Assembly (NCBI GenBank): GCA_004802705.1
Contig: SGPL01000204.1
Span: 1 to 53,668 of the forward strand
Direction of reading: 5' to 3'
Source: Bondarzewia mesenterica
Taxonomy: Eukaryota; Basidiomycota; Agaricomycetes; Russulales; Bondarzewiaceae
Length of the DNA: 53,668 bases
The position numbers and the translations under genes are program-made. The notes below the pieces were generated by a model. The model had not been told where the DNA came from. It did no database searches and worked only from the letters and a program-made list of their open reading frames with translations. This document shows positions 1-11,037 of this stretch, one piece after another. Position 1 is the first letter of the stretch. Each line of letters begins with the position of its first letter.

Positions 1-345
1 AAATACTTCTCTCTAATTCGACAAGAAACATGTCCTTCTCTGGCGAAGCCATAGCGGCTGAAAAAACCCCCTAATTTTNTTTGTTGCTATAGCAACAAAA
101 ATAAAGCCTAATAAATTTTTATATATATAAATTTATAAAGGCGCGGCTACTAGACCAAACTCCTCTGAATTAAAATTGGAAGGTAATTTAAAATTCTCTT
201 TATATTGTTTTAATTGCTCACGTGCAGAAGAAATAGACAAAGTATCTTTATCTCGCCTTCGGCTGGCTAATAAAATTTTGCGCTAATAAATTTTTATATA
301 TAAAAATTTATAAGGCTCAAATTTTATAAGCTGTTGAATTAAAAA
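1..345. other. Mitochondrial-DNA-like segment (insertion or assembly join)
   Basis: This stretch differs in style from everything after it. It holds short GC-rich hairpin-like clusters (around 40-55 and 255-270, with cgccttcggctggc), a palindrome gttgctatagcaac near 84-97, and two near-identical AT-rich palindromic blocks (about 110-142 and 281-313). Such double-hairpin clusters in AT-rich DNA are typical of fungal mitochondrial intergenic DNA. On the minus strand about 135-255 reads as a short open stretch (KDTLSISSAREQLKQYK...) that stops near 136, and 1-50 can also be read open, so it may be the end of a mitochondrial free-standing ORF. It is either a nuclear copy of mitochondrial DNA or a chimeric contig edge. 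No similarity search was possible. Confidence 0.45.
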
Positions 346-399
346 TGGTAAATTTGCGGTGTAGATATTGACCTCAGGCTTCTCAGTGTGAACTAGTTA

Positions 400-1160
400 T
401 TGATTTGCTAGCATTGGTGTAACTATCAGATATGCATCCTACTTTGATAGGACTTCTTCAACATATCATTCTTGAGATAAAGAAATTGACTTCTTCATTC
501 GATCTCTCTTAACGTGGATGCTGAGGATCCAGTTGATATCTCTCAGGTCAGTAATGTTGAAGGATTTCTTGAATAGGTTCTTCACCTCCTCTAGGTCTGT
601 GAGAGATGTTGAGGTGAGCACCATGTCATCCACATAGACTGCCATCAAAGTGAGTTTCTCACCTTCTTATTTGTAGAATAGGCAGAGATCTGATATATAA
701 GCTATGAATCTGAGCAAGTTGATTTCTGCATGAATGCATTTGTATCAGACGTGTCTTGCCTGCTTGAGGCTATAAAGCAATTTGTTTAGCCTCTAAATAG
801 TGCCATCTGTGGGCTTGAAACCTTTGGCAAGCTCCAGGTAGATCTTCTCATCAAGAACACCATTGAGGTAAGCCATTTTGATATCAAGCTGATGGACTTT
901 GAGGTCCATCTCAGTGGCTAATGCCAGAATTGTTCACAAGGTCATTAACTTGACAACAGATATGAACATCTCATCATAATTGATACCTTTAACTTGTGTG
1001 AAGCTCTTGGCCACAAGCTAAGCCTTAAATTTCTTGATATTACTGTTTGGTCCCTATTTTACCCTGAACACCCATTTGCTCCCTATGACCTTGTGCCCAT
1101 GCAGCCTATCCACCACATTGAAAACCTCCATCTTCTCGAAGGAGGTCATCTCCTCTTGGC
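400..1160 (-). pseudogene. Ty1/copia reverse transcriptase domain, broken
   Basis: This is the RVT_2-type reverse transcriptase of the copia remnant, which would copy element RNA into cDNA. Visible on the minus strand, in order: SKWVFRVK; KA-stop-LVAKSFTQVKGINY, where the family has KARLVAKGFTQ; HQLDIKMAYLNGVLDEKIYL, carrying the first catalytic Asp; NKLLYSLKQARHV; and YVDDMVL with the catalytic Asp pair at 622-636. A 60-residue open stretch remains at 466-648. Several Arg and Trp codons are now stops. The downstream RNase H with its DExE-type motifs is absent. Confidence 0.85.
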
Positions 1161-1476
1161 ATGTAATAAGCCATTCAGCTATATTTCCACTAGCTATTGT
1201 GATAGCAAAAGTAGGTGGATTTTTATTCACTTTAGCTCATGCTTTATTGACAATCTCAGACATGTCAACAAACATGTCATCTTCATCATCCAATTCCTCC
1301 TTAATTAGGTCCAATAGCTTTTCTTCAATAGATGCAACTAGTGCAGGCTACGGAATTGGTGTGGTGGGTTTAGGCTTCTGGCTGTAAGAGGAGTGCTTGT
1401 AATGAGCATCATTGTCTTGCATAGGTGTATTGTGAATTTAGGATGAGTGGCATGATTCAGGAGCTGATTCAGAGGG

Positions 1477-2550
1477 CTATCTAGCTGTTCGCTTAAGAAT
1501 GGTCTTTGCACCCACTATATTTAGAGGTGGAGGAGCTGCGAAGGTTTTCAGAGCAGGATCTATTGATTGAATTTCTCCTTCTGTAGATTTCTCTGCTTCC
1601 TCCTCTTTGGAGTCCTCATCTATGGCATTGGGAGCAATTTTGACATGCTTGAACTGATCAGCACCTTTATCAAAAACCACATTGCGTGATTCAATTATGT
1701 GCCCACTAGGGTGATACATCAGGTGATAGGCCTTGCAATTTGAAAAGTAGCTAATTAGGGTGCACTCGAGTGACTTTGCATTAAGTTTGTAATGTTGCAC
1801 TTTCAGAACTAAGATGTAGGACTTGCAGCTAAAAAATTGCAGGTGAGCAATGTTTAGTTTATTCCTAGACCAGGCTTCCTCTGGTGTGATATCTCTTTTC
1901 AGAGATCATATGGAGCTGATGTTGTATAACAGGGCAGTGTACTCAATGGCATTAAACTAATACAATTTCGGGAGATCAGCATCAGTGAGCATGGCTCTTG
2001 CATTTTCGATAAAGGTCTAATTCATTCACTTAGATACCCCATCATGTTTAGGGGTTTCTGCTATAGGAACCTTGTGGATGATCCCTTTGTGCTTCAGGTA
2101 AGTCTCTAAAGCTTCTCTTAAGTATTCTCTGCTTGCATCTGACCTCAATGTCATTGATCGTTCTCTAGTTTCAACTTCTGCATGCATGATAAAATTGCAA
2201 TAATGTGCATCGACTTCACTTTTATGCCTGAGTCCATTTACAATGACTCAGCACATCACATCATTAATTCAGGTGGTGAAATAGCTATACCCTTGGTATG
2301 AGATGGTTTGGAATGGCCTGCATACATCTGAGTGCACACACTAGAGGTGTTGCATTGTGCAAACTTTTGCCTCCTTTGTGATAGGCTTATGAGTCTGCTT
2401 GCCCATAAGACAGGGCTTTCAGATGTCAATCTGGTGAGTCTTGTCCACTATTGACATCCCTCTAACTATTCCCTTTTTCATCATTCTGAGGATGGACTTA
2501 ATGAAAATGTGACTGAGCCAGCGATGCCAGGTCTGCATATTGGCCTTGAA
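1477..2550 (-). pseudogene. Ty1/copia GAG-pre-integrase and integrase domain, broken
   Basis: The minus strand gives a His/Cys pre-integrase region (TWHRWLSH, KSILRMMKKGIV, KPCLMGKQ), then the integrase core with HSDVCRPFQ (catalytic-Asp region), LRSDASREYLREALE (second Asp; the family has LRSDNGGEY) and the region before MNRT where the catalytic Glu lies, here damaged. The integrase C-terminus (VQHYKLNAKSLEC, then NCKAYHLMYHPSGHIIESRNVVF) is the best preserved part, at 1620-1800. An acidic linker of about 100 residues joins it to the reverse transcriptase, as in normal copia polyproteins. Frameshifts and stops show it is inactive. Confidence 0.8.
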
Positions 2551-3180
2551 GATTTTAGTGTAGGTAATCATGGCTGAGTTGATGGGCTCAAAATTATCAT
2601 CTGATGATGGATCATCTTACAGCACTATCATGTGAGTGATGTAGGTGGCTTCTGAGGTAACTGTCCTGCATTTGACAGTGTACAGATTGTCTTCTCAGTG
2701 CCCTTCACAGGTGAGTACTCTATTTTAGTCAAAGATTTTACACTTATTATTAACAAATTGAATGCATGTGCATGCTGTGTGAGTTAGGGAAATGATAGCA
2801 GTTTGTCATAAAGATCAGAGAAAGCAGGAGGTGTGTATAATGACTGAGTAATGTTGTTAGTATGCAAAAAAAATGTATAGACTCACTTTGAATTTCCTTG
2901 CTTTCATCCACTTTATACCTTTCCAGCTGTCCACTCCATATTGAGTTATACTTCTATGAGTGCATTGGGATGATGAGGGTTTTGAGCAGGTTGAGAGATG
3001 AGAGACTTGAGTTTGGTAGAGAGAGCATCAGAATGTCATTCAACTAGAATGTGAAGATTAAGTAACTTACTGGTAAAGCGAGTTACCAGCTAACTGGTGA
3101 AGAAACCCTACAGTAAAAATGAAGTGAGCATAGTTGTCAGTTTCTTACTAGTTTGTAATGAGACTGGTTTTGACTCTAAT

Positions 3181-4133
3181 GCAATTTGTAGTCGACTACA
3201 GCAACAATTTTGGGGGGGAGTCAAATGGCCCCATGTTCGGCATAAGTAATGATTCACTAATCAAGAATTGTAATTAAATCTAATGCTGTATTTTTTTCCA
3301 ACACCTATACCAAAAGTATATGCAAAATTACCTCTTAGTCATAATGAGTTGAATAAAGTACTTGTATATATTTATAATATCTTCGAGTGGCATTATAACT
3401 GCCCTCCATATAAGTATAGTAATCTTTTGAGAAAGGTCTCTCTCTTAGTGAATTTAAAATCTATTTTATAACTAAAGTTATATGGTGGAGAAGATATACC
3501 TGACTTTATTATACTAGGTATTAAATTTTAGCCAGCTAATGTCTGCTGTAGCTCCATTTAAATAACTAAGATAATTTTTATACATGATCATAAAAACTGA
3601 ATAATAATAACTATTCACTCAATTATTTGTTCAAATAGGTAAGATTCTTACTTATCTATTTAGAGCATTGCCTTATATAAAGATACCTTTATTTAGCTTT
3701 ATCTTATCATCAAGGCAAGACTTTGACATACCCATAGCATCAAGCTTAAGTAAGATATAAAAGAGCTTTTTTGTTTAAGTAAAGCAACTCAATTTACATT
3801 TATAATAGCCCCCCCCCAAAAAAATCGCTTTGAACTTGCTTATGACCCTCAAGTTGTTAAGCCTCTCAGCAACAAGCATATTCTACTTTTTTCAACAACA
3901 GACAATAATGCTAGCAAGATAGGTAAATATTTTATCATATTTTGGATAACTTTAAACTCTAGCACATAAAATGAGTGTTTAAAGAAGCATAAGTAAGTAG
4001 AAGCAGAAATATATACTCTTGACATCTCAAAGTTTTATTCAGTAGGCGCAGTTAGTTTATATTGCTCTAATAATATGTTTTATCAATTTTAACTAAACTT
4101 TACCAACACATCTTGCCTCCTTTGATGGGAGCC
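3181..4133. other. AT-rich spacer with possible decayed Helitron-associated fragment
   Basis: This spacer lies between the copia remnant and the KDZ transposon. It contains homopolymer runs (G at 3211-3217, C around 3801-3809) and one 62-residue plus-strand reading at 3283-3471. That peptide starts PTPIPKVYAKLPLSHNELNK followed by VLVYIY, and later has a KSIL-stop-LKLY pattern. The layout recalls the DUF6570-type region of fungal Helitron helicase proteins (PxPxPKVYxxLPPxxxELxxVLAxIF ... LVRR ... ALEWLKLN). That match is from memory and weak. Nothing else recognisable was seen. Confidence 0.3.
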
Positions 4134-4850
4134 TATTCAGTGCCTTTTTCAGTCTTAGACGGTCCAGCCGAACATGCTTTTTGCCTATCTCCAATAGTCA
4201 GCCGAGCCCGGCCGATGGCAATGTGGGCCCATCTCTAACAGTTCAGCCGGCATCATCGTTTGCCTACTCTAATAGTTAGGCCGAGCAGGATGGGTGCAGG
4301 TATTGCCCTTGCCCATTTGCCACTGTCCCCCACCTCTGATGATTCAGCTGAGCATGAGCAGGGCAATATTGGGCCCTTGTCTATTTGCCGCCGTCCCCCG
4401 CCTCTGACGGTTCAGCTGAGCAAGAATCATAAAAATATGTTTTTTCTGTGCTCACCATCTCTGACCATTCGGCCCAGCATGAAGGANGGTAATCTTTTTT
4501 TTTTGGCCCGCTGGCCACTCTAGATGGTTCGACTGAGCAAGATTAATAATAATTGTTTTTTTTCTGTGCTAGCCATCTCTGACCATTCGGCCCAGCATGA
4601 AGGATGGTAATCTTTTTTTTTCGGCCTGCTAGCCACCTCTGACGGTTCAACCGAGCAAGATTAATGATAATTGTTTTTTTTCTGTGCTCGCTGTCTCTGA
4701 CCATTCAGCCTGCTTGCCGCCTCTGATCATTCAGCCTGGCTTCAAAAATGGCATTGTACCATCTCACTATTCGGGCCAGCATCAAAAACACCATTGCCTT
4801 TTTCCCTGCAGGCAAATTATCTACTTAATATACTCCTCACTACACTACTG
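4134..4850 (+). repeat. Left terminal inverted repeat with core-motif array (118-bp units)
   Basis: About 13 variants of a core close to ctctgacggttcggccgagc recur here, for example near 4152, 4192, 4234, 4334, 4403, 4459, 4577, 4638 and 4696. Part of the array is a regular tandem with period 118 bp (catctctgaccattcggccc at 4456 and 4574, a variant at 4692), each unit also carrying tttttctgtgct and a poly-T tract. The outer 230 bp match the right end in inverted orientation. Arrays of such cores at transposon ends usually bind the transposase; that role is inferred. The stretch keeps many CpG sites, unlike the right end. Confidence 0.85.
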
Positions 4851-4859
4851 CATACTCTG

Positions 4860-7800
4860 TTAGTGATCCATTTCTTTTTTTACCTTCCCAAATTCCTCTA
4901 GTGCTTGGTTTGAGAACCTATCCCACATTTCCTTCTGTTGGGTGGCATATGCATGGTGTCCAGGCTTCTTCACCACATCCACTATCTCCATGTGTGATCC
5001 CCAAACATCTCTCTTATTGTGGAAGCATATCACAGTCCAATCCATCTCTGCCTCTAACAATTTTGTCTGTTCCTGCCATCAGTCCCTCAATGCCTTAGCC
5101 TGCAGCCAGTGCACTCAGTAAACTACGGCGTGGATGCATATGGCCATCGGCTGACCCGATCGAAAAGATGAGCATGATGCAAAGGGGAAAGGTAGGTCAC
5201 TCACACTCCTCCATCCACCCATTGTCTCTAGTATCCTGGAGAACATCCATGTTCTAAATCTATGACAGGCTTTTCTTTTTTGTCCCCAGCAGACTCAGCT
5301 CTATGATCACCGTGCTCGCATTGAGATGATCTTTCTTCAATTCCTTATACATATCAAGCATATCCACATCAGCCCCGAGGCACACCATGGCTTGCCGACA
5401 TGTAATATATATCTTTGAATGTTCACGGACATTGCCTTCCAGAATGGTCACCTCATTCTATGCTCGGGTCTTCTTCTTCTAGCTGTTGGCCTGTCTGATT
5501 GAGCTGTGAAAGAGAAATGACTTGTGGCCAATAGTGATCCACATGTGATAGAGGGCATCATTGGCCTGGCCTTTTTGAAGCTCCAGTTCCTGATTGGCCA
5601 GCTCCTCTAGACCCAACTCCCTGCATTTTATGATCCAGAGGGTAGAGGGGAGGGCAATGGCCATCTTTTCAGTGGGAACAGTGTCGGGGATGTCATCGGC
5701 ATACTCTTCTACCAATTCCTCTGGGATAGGCTCATCTTCATTCACTTCAGAATCAGTGATGATGTCGGGTGGGATATCTTCCCACTCAGCACCGGGCTCA
5801 GCCAATCCAATATACTTTTTAGCCTCCTTTTGAAAAGTAGTAATCTGATTCTCAAGCTGACGCCGAGATTCATTCAGCTCCATTAGCACTTCTGCTGAAG
5901 CATTCCAGGATAGATGGCTGACTCGGGCTGACAGAGACAACCTTGCTTGTATTTGTTAGATGTACTTCCAAGAAATAATATTCCCACTCACTGTGCCTCC
6001 TGTATCTTGATTCCAGTCGAAAGTCATGCAGTGGATCCCCGTGGAACCCGCTCGCCAGCCTACTGCTCATTTTCAGCCAGTGTTAACTGATATGCTGCTC
6101 AGCCGGACACTAGCAGGGCCATCTCAGTTCAGATATAACAATGTATTTCAGACAAATTGGCTCACTCCTCTCCTTCTGAACATCATAAATGTCCAGAAGC
6201 TCTAGATGATCTTGCCAGCCTGAAACAGCATTCTCGGCATCACCGGCCCATCTCTCTACTAACCAGTGATCGATTGAGGTGTCAAGTGCTTGAAAGCCCT
6301 CTTGACTGGCCTGTAAGGCATCCATCGCCTTGATGTATTTCTTACATAATGCTAGAACTGAACACAGATTATTAGGCAACAAGATCAAAACATGGTTGTG
6401 GGCCCACCCATCCTGATCCACTTCTTCCACTTAGAGTCTGCCATATGAGCATCCAAGGTTTCTCTCTAGTGAGAGGTCACCATGGTCCGAGTGCTGCCAG
6501 AGATCTAATTGAGGGGGGCCCACAAGGTCTCCAAAATCTCTCCATCCACTTGAGCAGCCCCTTGTATGAATCTAGGGTAAAACTGGCAAAAACATTGCTC
6601 CTGATGGCCATGGATATGCCACACACCAATGCCTTTGATAATCTCCAAGTCAGAGGGCATGGCAAGATGGGGACTATCAGCGAAGTGACAGAGAAGATGC
6701 ATGCCATACTGGCACATGACATCATACATAATGAGGACCTGAGGGAGATCACCGACGGACTTTAGAGCTCCACTGAGGGAATAATTCATATTCATCTATC
6801 TGAACAAGTTATTAGTGGCCAGCGGTGGCAGCGTCGGCATCAGTGTTGCTGAAGATTGGCCATCAAGTTTAGCTCACCTCTCACCCTTCTGAAAGTCAAC
6901 AACAGCTTGGGGGCAAAAACAGCCATGTCGAGCACAGGCTGTGGCCCCGATCCCAGTGGCCTCTAAGTTATGTCAGTTGGCATTGGCCTGATTCATTGCC
7001 TTATAGTTGCTACAAGTGGATCTCTTTGACTGAATAAGTTATGGAGCAAATGATATGTAAATTGTGACATACATCTTTTGATTCAATAGCAGCCTGAAGG
7101 TAGTCCTTATAATTGCCCTCGGCGACCATATAGCCAGTCCCATCGGTAAGCACCACATCATCCCATGGGTTCCTCATCTTCATATGCTCAGCAGAAAAAT
7201 TTCCATCCATAATGAAGCTCCTCATGTACTTCCATTTCTCCTCATCCTCTCTCCAGTTATCTAGTATGTTGACTCCAGGCTGAGGGCAGGCCGGGCAGAA
7301 GAGGGCGAGTTCACCATTGCTGACATGGCCATCAGCCCGGTGGCCACACCTATGACATTTCTTGAATTTCAAATGTTGCCATTGACAAGACACTCAGAGT
7401 AACTCTCGATATCTATTCTGAGGCACAAGCGACTGAACATCAGCTATTAAAATTGATGACCAATGCCAGCTTGAGCTCATCAGGATGGTATCGGGGAAGG
7501 CACTGGTTGTCACTCTCCGGAGCTTGCTGTAGAAGTTGAGAGCAGTAGTCTTGCATTCTAGGTTGTCTACGAGGAAATCATCCAAAACTTGAAAAGTAAA
7601 GGCCATCCTGGGATCTTTGAAGCTTGTCGGGTACAGCCCAAGGTCAAACAGCTGAATATCGACAGGTTGGGAATTTAGGCATCGGCATTAGCGTGCACAG
7701 AGCTGGTGGATGCCGGACCAGTCGACAATGGTCATCATAGGATTGCCATCACTATCATACTTAGGAGGTGATTCACGGCCATCATCTAGCACTGGAAAAT

Positions 7801-8488
7801 GGCCATCCTCGATGGTCTCCCATTCCTCAATTTCTGGATGGTCTACTTCAGGCCAGTCATGGCCTAGGCAGTCTGAGGCTCATACTATAGACAAGGATCT
7901 CCACTATGGCCTAGATGAAGAACAATCCCCACCTGCCTAAGCTAGGCTGGATCAAAGTAAGATCTCATCCATTGCTCAACTCTGTGGAAAGGGCTGTGCA
8001 GATGAGCCTTCCAGCAACATCCTATGCACAACATCGGCTGACCAAAGCAGTCGAAACACCTCCAGCTGCCCTCCATGGCCTCACAGTAGAAGCATTGCCA
8101 ATCACCATTTGGACATTCAGCATGGAGGAGTTGGTGAAGGTACTGGCCTCAGCAGGGAAGCCAATCTCTTAGATAGCCATTCTGACTCTGTCAAGGAAAT
8201 GACCAGCATTCAGACTTATCATAGAGGGCCATGTCTTACCCACAAACTCACCTTTCCTCTCTTCTTAGCCATGATCGATGTCGAGGTGGGATCCAAGGGT
8301 GTAGAGAAATCAAAGGCAAAGTCTGGCAGTTCCGTCGGCATATGTGGGGTGCTCAGCCCAGTGTATTTCACTGAAGGAGCAGCCTGAACATAGACCTACC
8401 TGATCTTTATCCCTCTGCTTGTCTTTCATTCTTTAAAAATGATCATTTGAGCATCGGATGAGGCATATCTTCGCTTTCCAGAGCCCAT
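4860..8488 (-). pseudogene. KDZ transposase with CxC2 cysteine cluster, nearly full length, broken by stops
   Basis: This is the transposase of the element. On the minus strand the likely start is an ATG in good context at 8488 (MGSGKRRYASS). Next comes the CxC2 zinc-binding cluster at about 8100-7940 (CFYCEAMEGSWRCFDCF, LCIGCCWKAH, PFHRVEQW, LGHSGDPC). The RNase H-like core follows: AFTFQVLDDFLVDNLECKT, ELALFCPACPQPGVN, MDGNFSAEHMKM (first Asp, 7205-7207), MYDVMCQYG (second Asp, 6721-6723), HIHGHQEQC and VDGEILETLWAPLN (Glu). The conserved C-terminal part (QGQANDALYHMW, GHKSFLF, EMDWTVICFHNK, HHAYATQQKEMWDRF) runs to the stop at 4860. TGA replaces a family Arg at 7394-7396, 5115-5117 and 5079-5081, and frame changes mark introns or indels. 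Family assignment is firm; splice sites were not all resolved. Confidence 0.92.
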
Positions 8489-8876
8489 GGTGGTATGAAA
8501 AGAGCAGTGTCAGTGTGCAGAACTATCAACAGATGTCAACAGTAACTGAGTGATTATCTGATTGATTAGGAGATGATTCAGCCCCTCCTAGTGATAACTC
8601 CAAAGATCATGTTATCTGAAGGCCTTATCGGTATAAAAATGATGTCATCCCAATGATGGGCTGATCATCAGGTAATCTAGAATACAGAGATTGTTAAGAG
8701 GTTCTGGCCACTCCGGCCGACGATACCGATGCCAGCAGTGAAAGTGGGTTTATTCACTGGTTATTTGTCGGCTTGGGACTGCAAGGGATAGTTGACTCAC
8801 AACACATAGCAACCCCAATAAATCCACATTAATTGCTATTTATTGAGAAGATTCTAAAACTCTGTATCTCATTAAA
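8489..8876. other. Intergenic spacer between TET/JBP stop and KDZ start
   Basis: This stretch of about 390 bp separates two minus-strand genes and should hold the transposase promoter and the dioxygenase 3' end. No clear promoter motif or repeat was recognised. Confidence 0.4.
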
Positions 8877-10280
8877 TCAATCGATATCCATCTCTACACC
8901 ACTCCCCATGCCTGGCCATGATGTCATCCCGACACCGTCATGGAAATACTGGCCCCATTCCATCCATCCACTGGCCTGCACACCCAGCCGCTCATGCACA
9001 TTATCCCTCATGAAGAAGGCATAGCATATATGCTCACCATCAACTTGTGGAACTGAGTGTGTCAGCACTTGGCCACAGATGGCCACAACAGTCCCCGAAT
9101 TATACTTGAAAGATAGCCCTATTCCTGGGAGTTCAAAGATGGTCTAGTCGTAGGGGCCAACAGTGGTCAGCAGGTCATACCACTCAGCCCGACTGTGTCC
9201 ATCTCAGTGTGGTGGGGCCAGCCTCTGAGCAATCACGGAGATCCCATTGAAGACTGATGGCCAACAGTGAATGAGCTTGGTGAGATCGGTGATGTCACCG
9301 AGTTTCTTAATGCATTTTATCCTAGCAAAGTATTGTTCGAGATGGATGATCCTCATGATGCCACTGAGGATGGCCAAAGATTCAGCAAAGTCTTGCAGCC
9401 ATTGATGGCATCTCAGGTCAGAGTATCGATCTCAAAAACTGGCTGAGCATTTGAGGGGATATTCGGTGGTCTGTGGCAAAGGCAGAGAAATAGCAGCATC
9501 GAGATTGGCATCAGGATCGGCATCATCGGCAATATGAATGTGATCAGGGCATAGTTTAAATCTTCCATTGGGAGGTGAATTGGTTTACTCACATGGTGTG
9601 CCTGTTCAAACCATCCTAGGGATATTTCCACTGACTCAGGAGGCATTCCTATACAGTCCTCCAGGTTACGATATAGCTCTACTTCAAAACACCAGTTGCC
9701 GCCCTCTTTTGGCTTGCGCATCAGCCTCAACTTTGCTGCTGCCTGCCACATCACAACCTTGAGATGCCTTGAACCTCAGTCAGTCAACATATTGATGGTT
9801 GTACATACCTGCCTTTGTGGTGTTAACAAATCTGGCAAATAGAAAAACAAAATTTTGCCATGAATGTCGATGACTATTGCAAGCAAGTCATAGTGGAGAA
9901 ATGGCCGGGGGTGAAGAGGAGGGTAGGCCCAAGTTAGCTGCTTCTTGGTGGCATCGGGCCCGCTATGTAGATTTGTCTAAGCATGATCGACATACCACTG
10001 TGCATCCCATGGAAAATGACTGCGGGCGACTGTTAATGACGTGGCAACCGTCAACGATGGTAAAACCCATTGGGATTGTCCATGGCAAACAAAAGCCAGT
10101 CAGTGATTCATTCACACTCATATAGCTGGCCGAAAGTCAAAGGCGAGTGAAGCAAGCCAGCCACACAACTCCGGGCAGACCATTGGCCACCCAGTTTTTG
10201 CTGGAACTCACCATGCATATGCTCAGCAAATGTTTTCATTTGCTCTAGCACCCAGATTGCTGGCTTGTCAGGTTAAGATT
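8877..10280 (-). pseudogene. TET/JBP-family 2-oxoglutarate/Fe(II) dioxygenase, transposon-borne, broken
   Basis: The family oxidises 5-methylcytosine or thymine in DNA using Fe(II) and 2-oxoglutarate. Minus-strand blocks in order: LLAIVIDIHGKILFFYLPDL (about 9890-9830), GGNWCFEVELYRN and VEISLGWFEQAHH (about 9700-9595), WLQDFAESLAILSGIMRIIH (about 9402-9340), CWPSVFNGISVIAQRLAPPH then stop then DGHS (HxD iron ligands at 9207-9209 and 9201-9203), EWYDLLTTVGPYD, LSFKYNSGTVVAICGQVLTH (distal His, 9057-9059), VDGEHICYAFFMRDNVHERL and GWMEWGQYF, ending with TGA at 8877. A 51-nt intron fits 9758-9808. The codon between the iron ligands is TGA where Arg is usual, TAG interrupts at 9144-9146, and the expected GER is GEH (9030-9032), probably removing the 2-oxoglutarate-binding Arg. 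The N-terminus is uncertain. Confidence 0.87.
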
Positions 10281-11037
10281 GTATAGTGGAGCTCATGGAT
10301 AAATGTGGCAGTTGTATGAGACTGTTGTTGTCAATAGGCAGGACAAGGGGATGGTTGAAAGCACAAATTTTAGGTAAGGTCACAGCAATGTGACATCTAG
10401 GCTTTCAGTAAGAGTGCGAGAAAGTATTTCTGTAAGACAACAGTAAGAGAAAGTGAATTGCAAAGTATGTACAATGGTTGGAGTGATGTGGGGATGAGTG
10501 TTCCATCTTGTCCCAATCAGGCAAGTCTTGTGGTTTATAATGTGAGAGACAGTTTAAGGCATGCAAAAAAGAAAACAAGCATATGATAAATCGGCAAGGT
10601 GATGGTTGTTTAAGTTTACGATGCTGGCACCGACAACAGATGAGAAATTGAAAGGATTGAGCATGTAAACCATGTTCATGCTCATTGTGCCTAAATCAGG
10701 CCTTTACGAGAACATTATCTTCAACTCTACACCAGGGCCACATTTTTAGGATTCAACAGACCATGGACATTGGAGTGTGTATATGCCACATATCATTGCT
10801 CTTATTTTTTAGTTCACTGACTGTGATGATTAATTCAATTGGGCTGCCCATGAGCACTGTGCACCTTGTAGCTGAGCATTGCCTCACCGATACCATCCAT
10901 ATTGCACCCAACACCACTCCTCAACTTCTGTTAATGACCATTGTCAGGAATCATGCAGACAGTGTTTGCACTCTCAGGTGTACATATGCGAAGCACAATA
11001 GATAGACATTAGATGCAACAGATGATCCCCGGAATAA
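10281..11037. promoter_or_regulatory. Divergent intergenic region between TET/JBP (minus) and cargo gene (plus)
   Basis: About 750 bp separate two divergently oriented genes, so it should contain both promoters. It is lower in GC than the genes. A 106-residue plus-strand reading at 10685-11005 shows no family features and is probably chance. No specific promoter element could be assigned. Confidence 0.35.

Larger units (their letters stand above)
360..3180 (-). mobile_element. Degenerate Ty1/copia retrotransposon (protease/integrase/RT remnant)
   Basis: Reading the minus strand from about 2900 down to 400 gives the copia pol order: a protease-like end (LLSFP, about 2790), the GAG-pre-integrase region (TWHRWLSHI and MGKQ, about 2400-2550), integrase (HSDVCRPFQTISYQGY near 2330, LRSDASREYL near 2130, a decayed TPxxNGVSE...MNRT block, then KLNAKSLECTLISYFSN near 1780), an acidic linker, and reverse transcriptase (KWVFRVK near 1070, LVAKSFTQVKG near 1010, HQLDIKMAYLNG near 870, YVDDM at 622-636). 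Stops and frameshifts interrupt it, so it is dead. RNase H and the 3' end are missing: the mitochondrial-like segment begins where they should continue. No LTR pair was seen. The 5' limit near 3180 is a guess. Confidence 0.85.

Noticed and set aside
994..1387. Two overlapping plus-strand readings over the copia region
   Set aside because: They are antisense to the reverse transcriptase (KWVFRVK and the preceding linker) and share no family features.
4134..4850. Regular repeats with spacers as a CRISPR array
   Set aside because: Units are 118 bp, imperfect, with non-unique spacers, and form the transposon TIR; the organism is a fungus.
6445..6765. 106-residue plus-strand reading
   Set aside because: It is the opposite strand of the KDZ core (DVMCQYG to VDGEILETLW), which has clear family motifs.
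7710..8387. Plus-strand readings over the KDZ N-terminus
   Set aside because: The minus strand there encodes the CxC2 cysteine cluster in the expected order; the plus readings are shadows.
10685..11005. 106-residue plus-strand reading upstream of the cargo gene
   Set aside because: No recognisable domain, no intron structure, and it lies in the low-GC divergent spacer; treated as chance.
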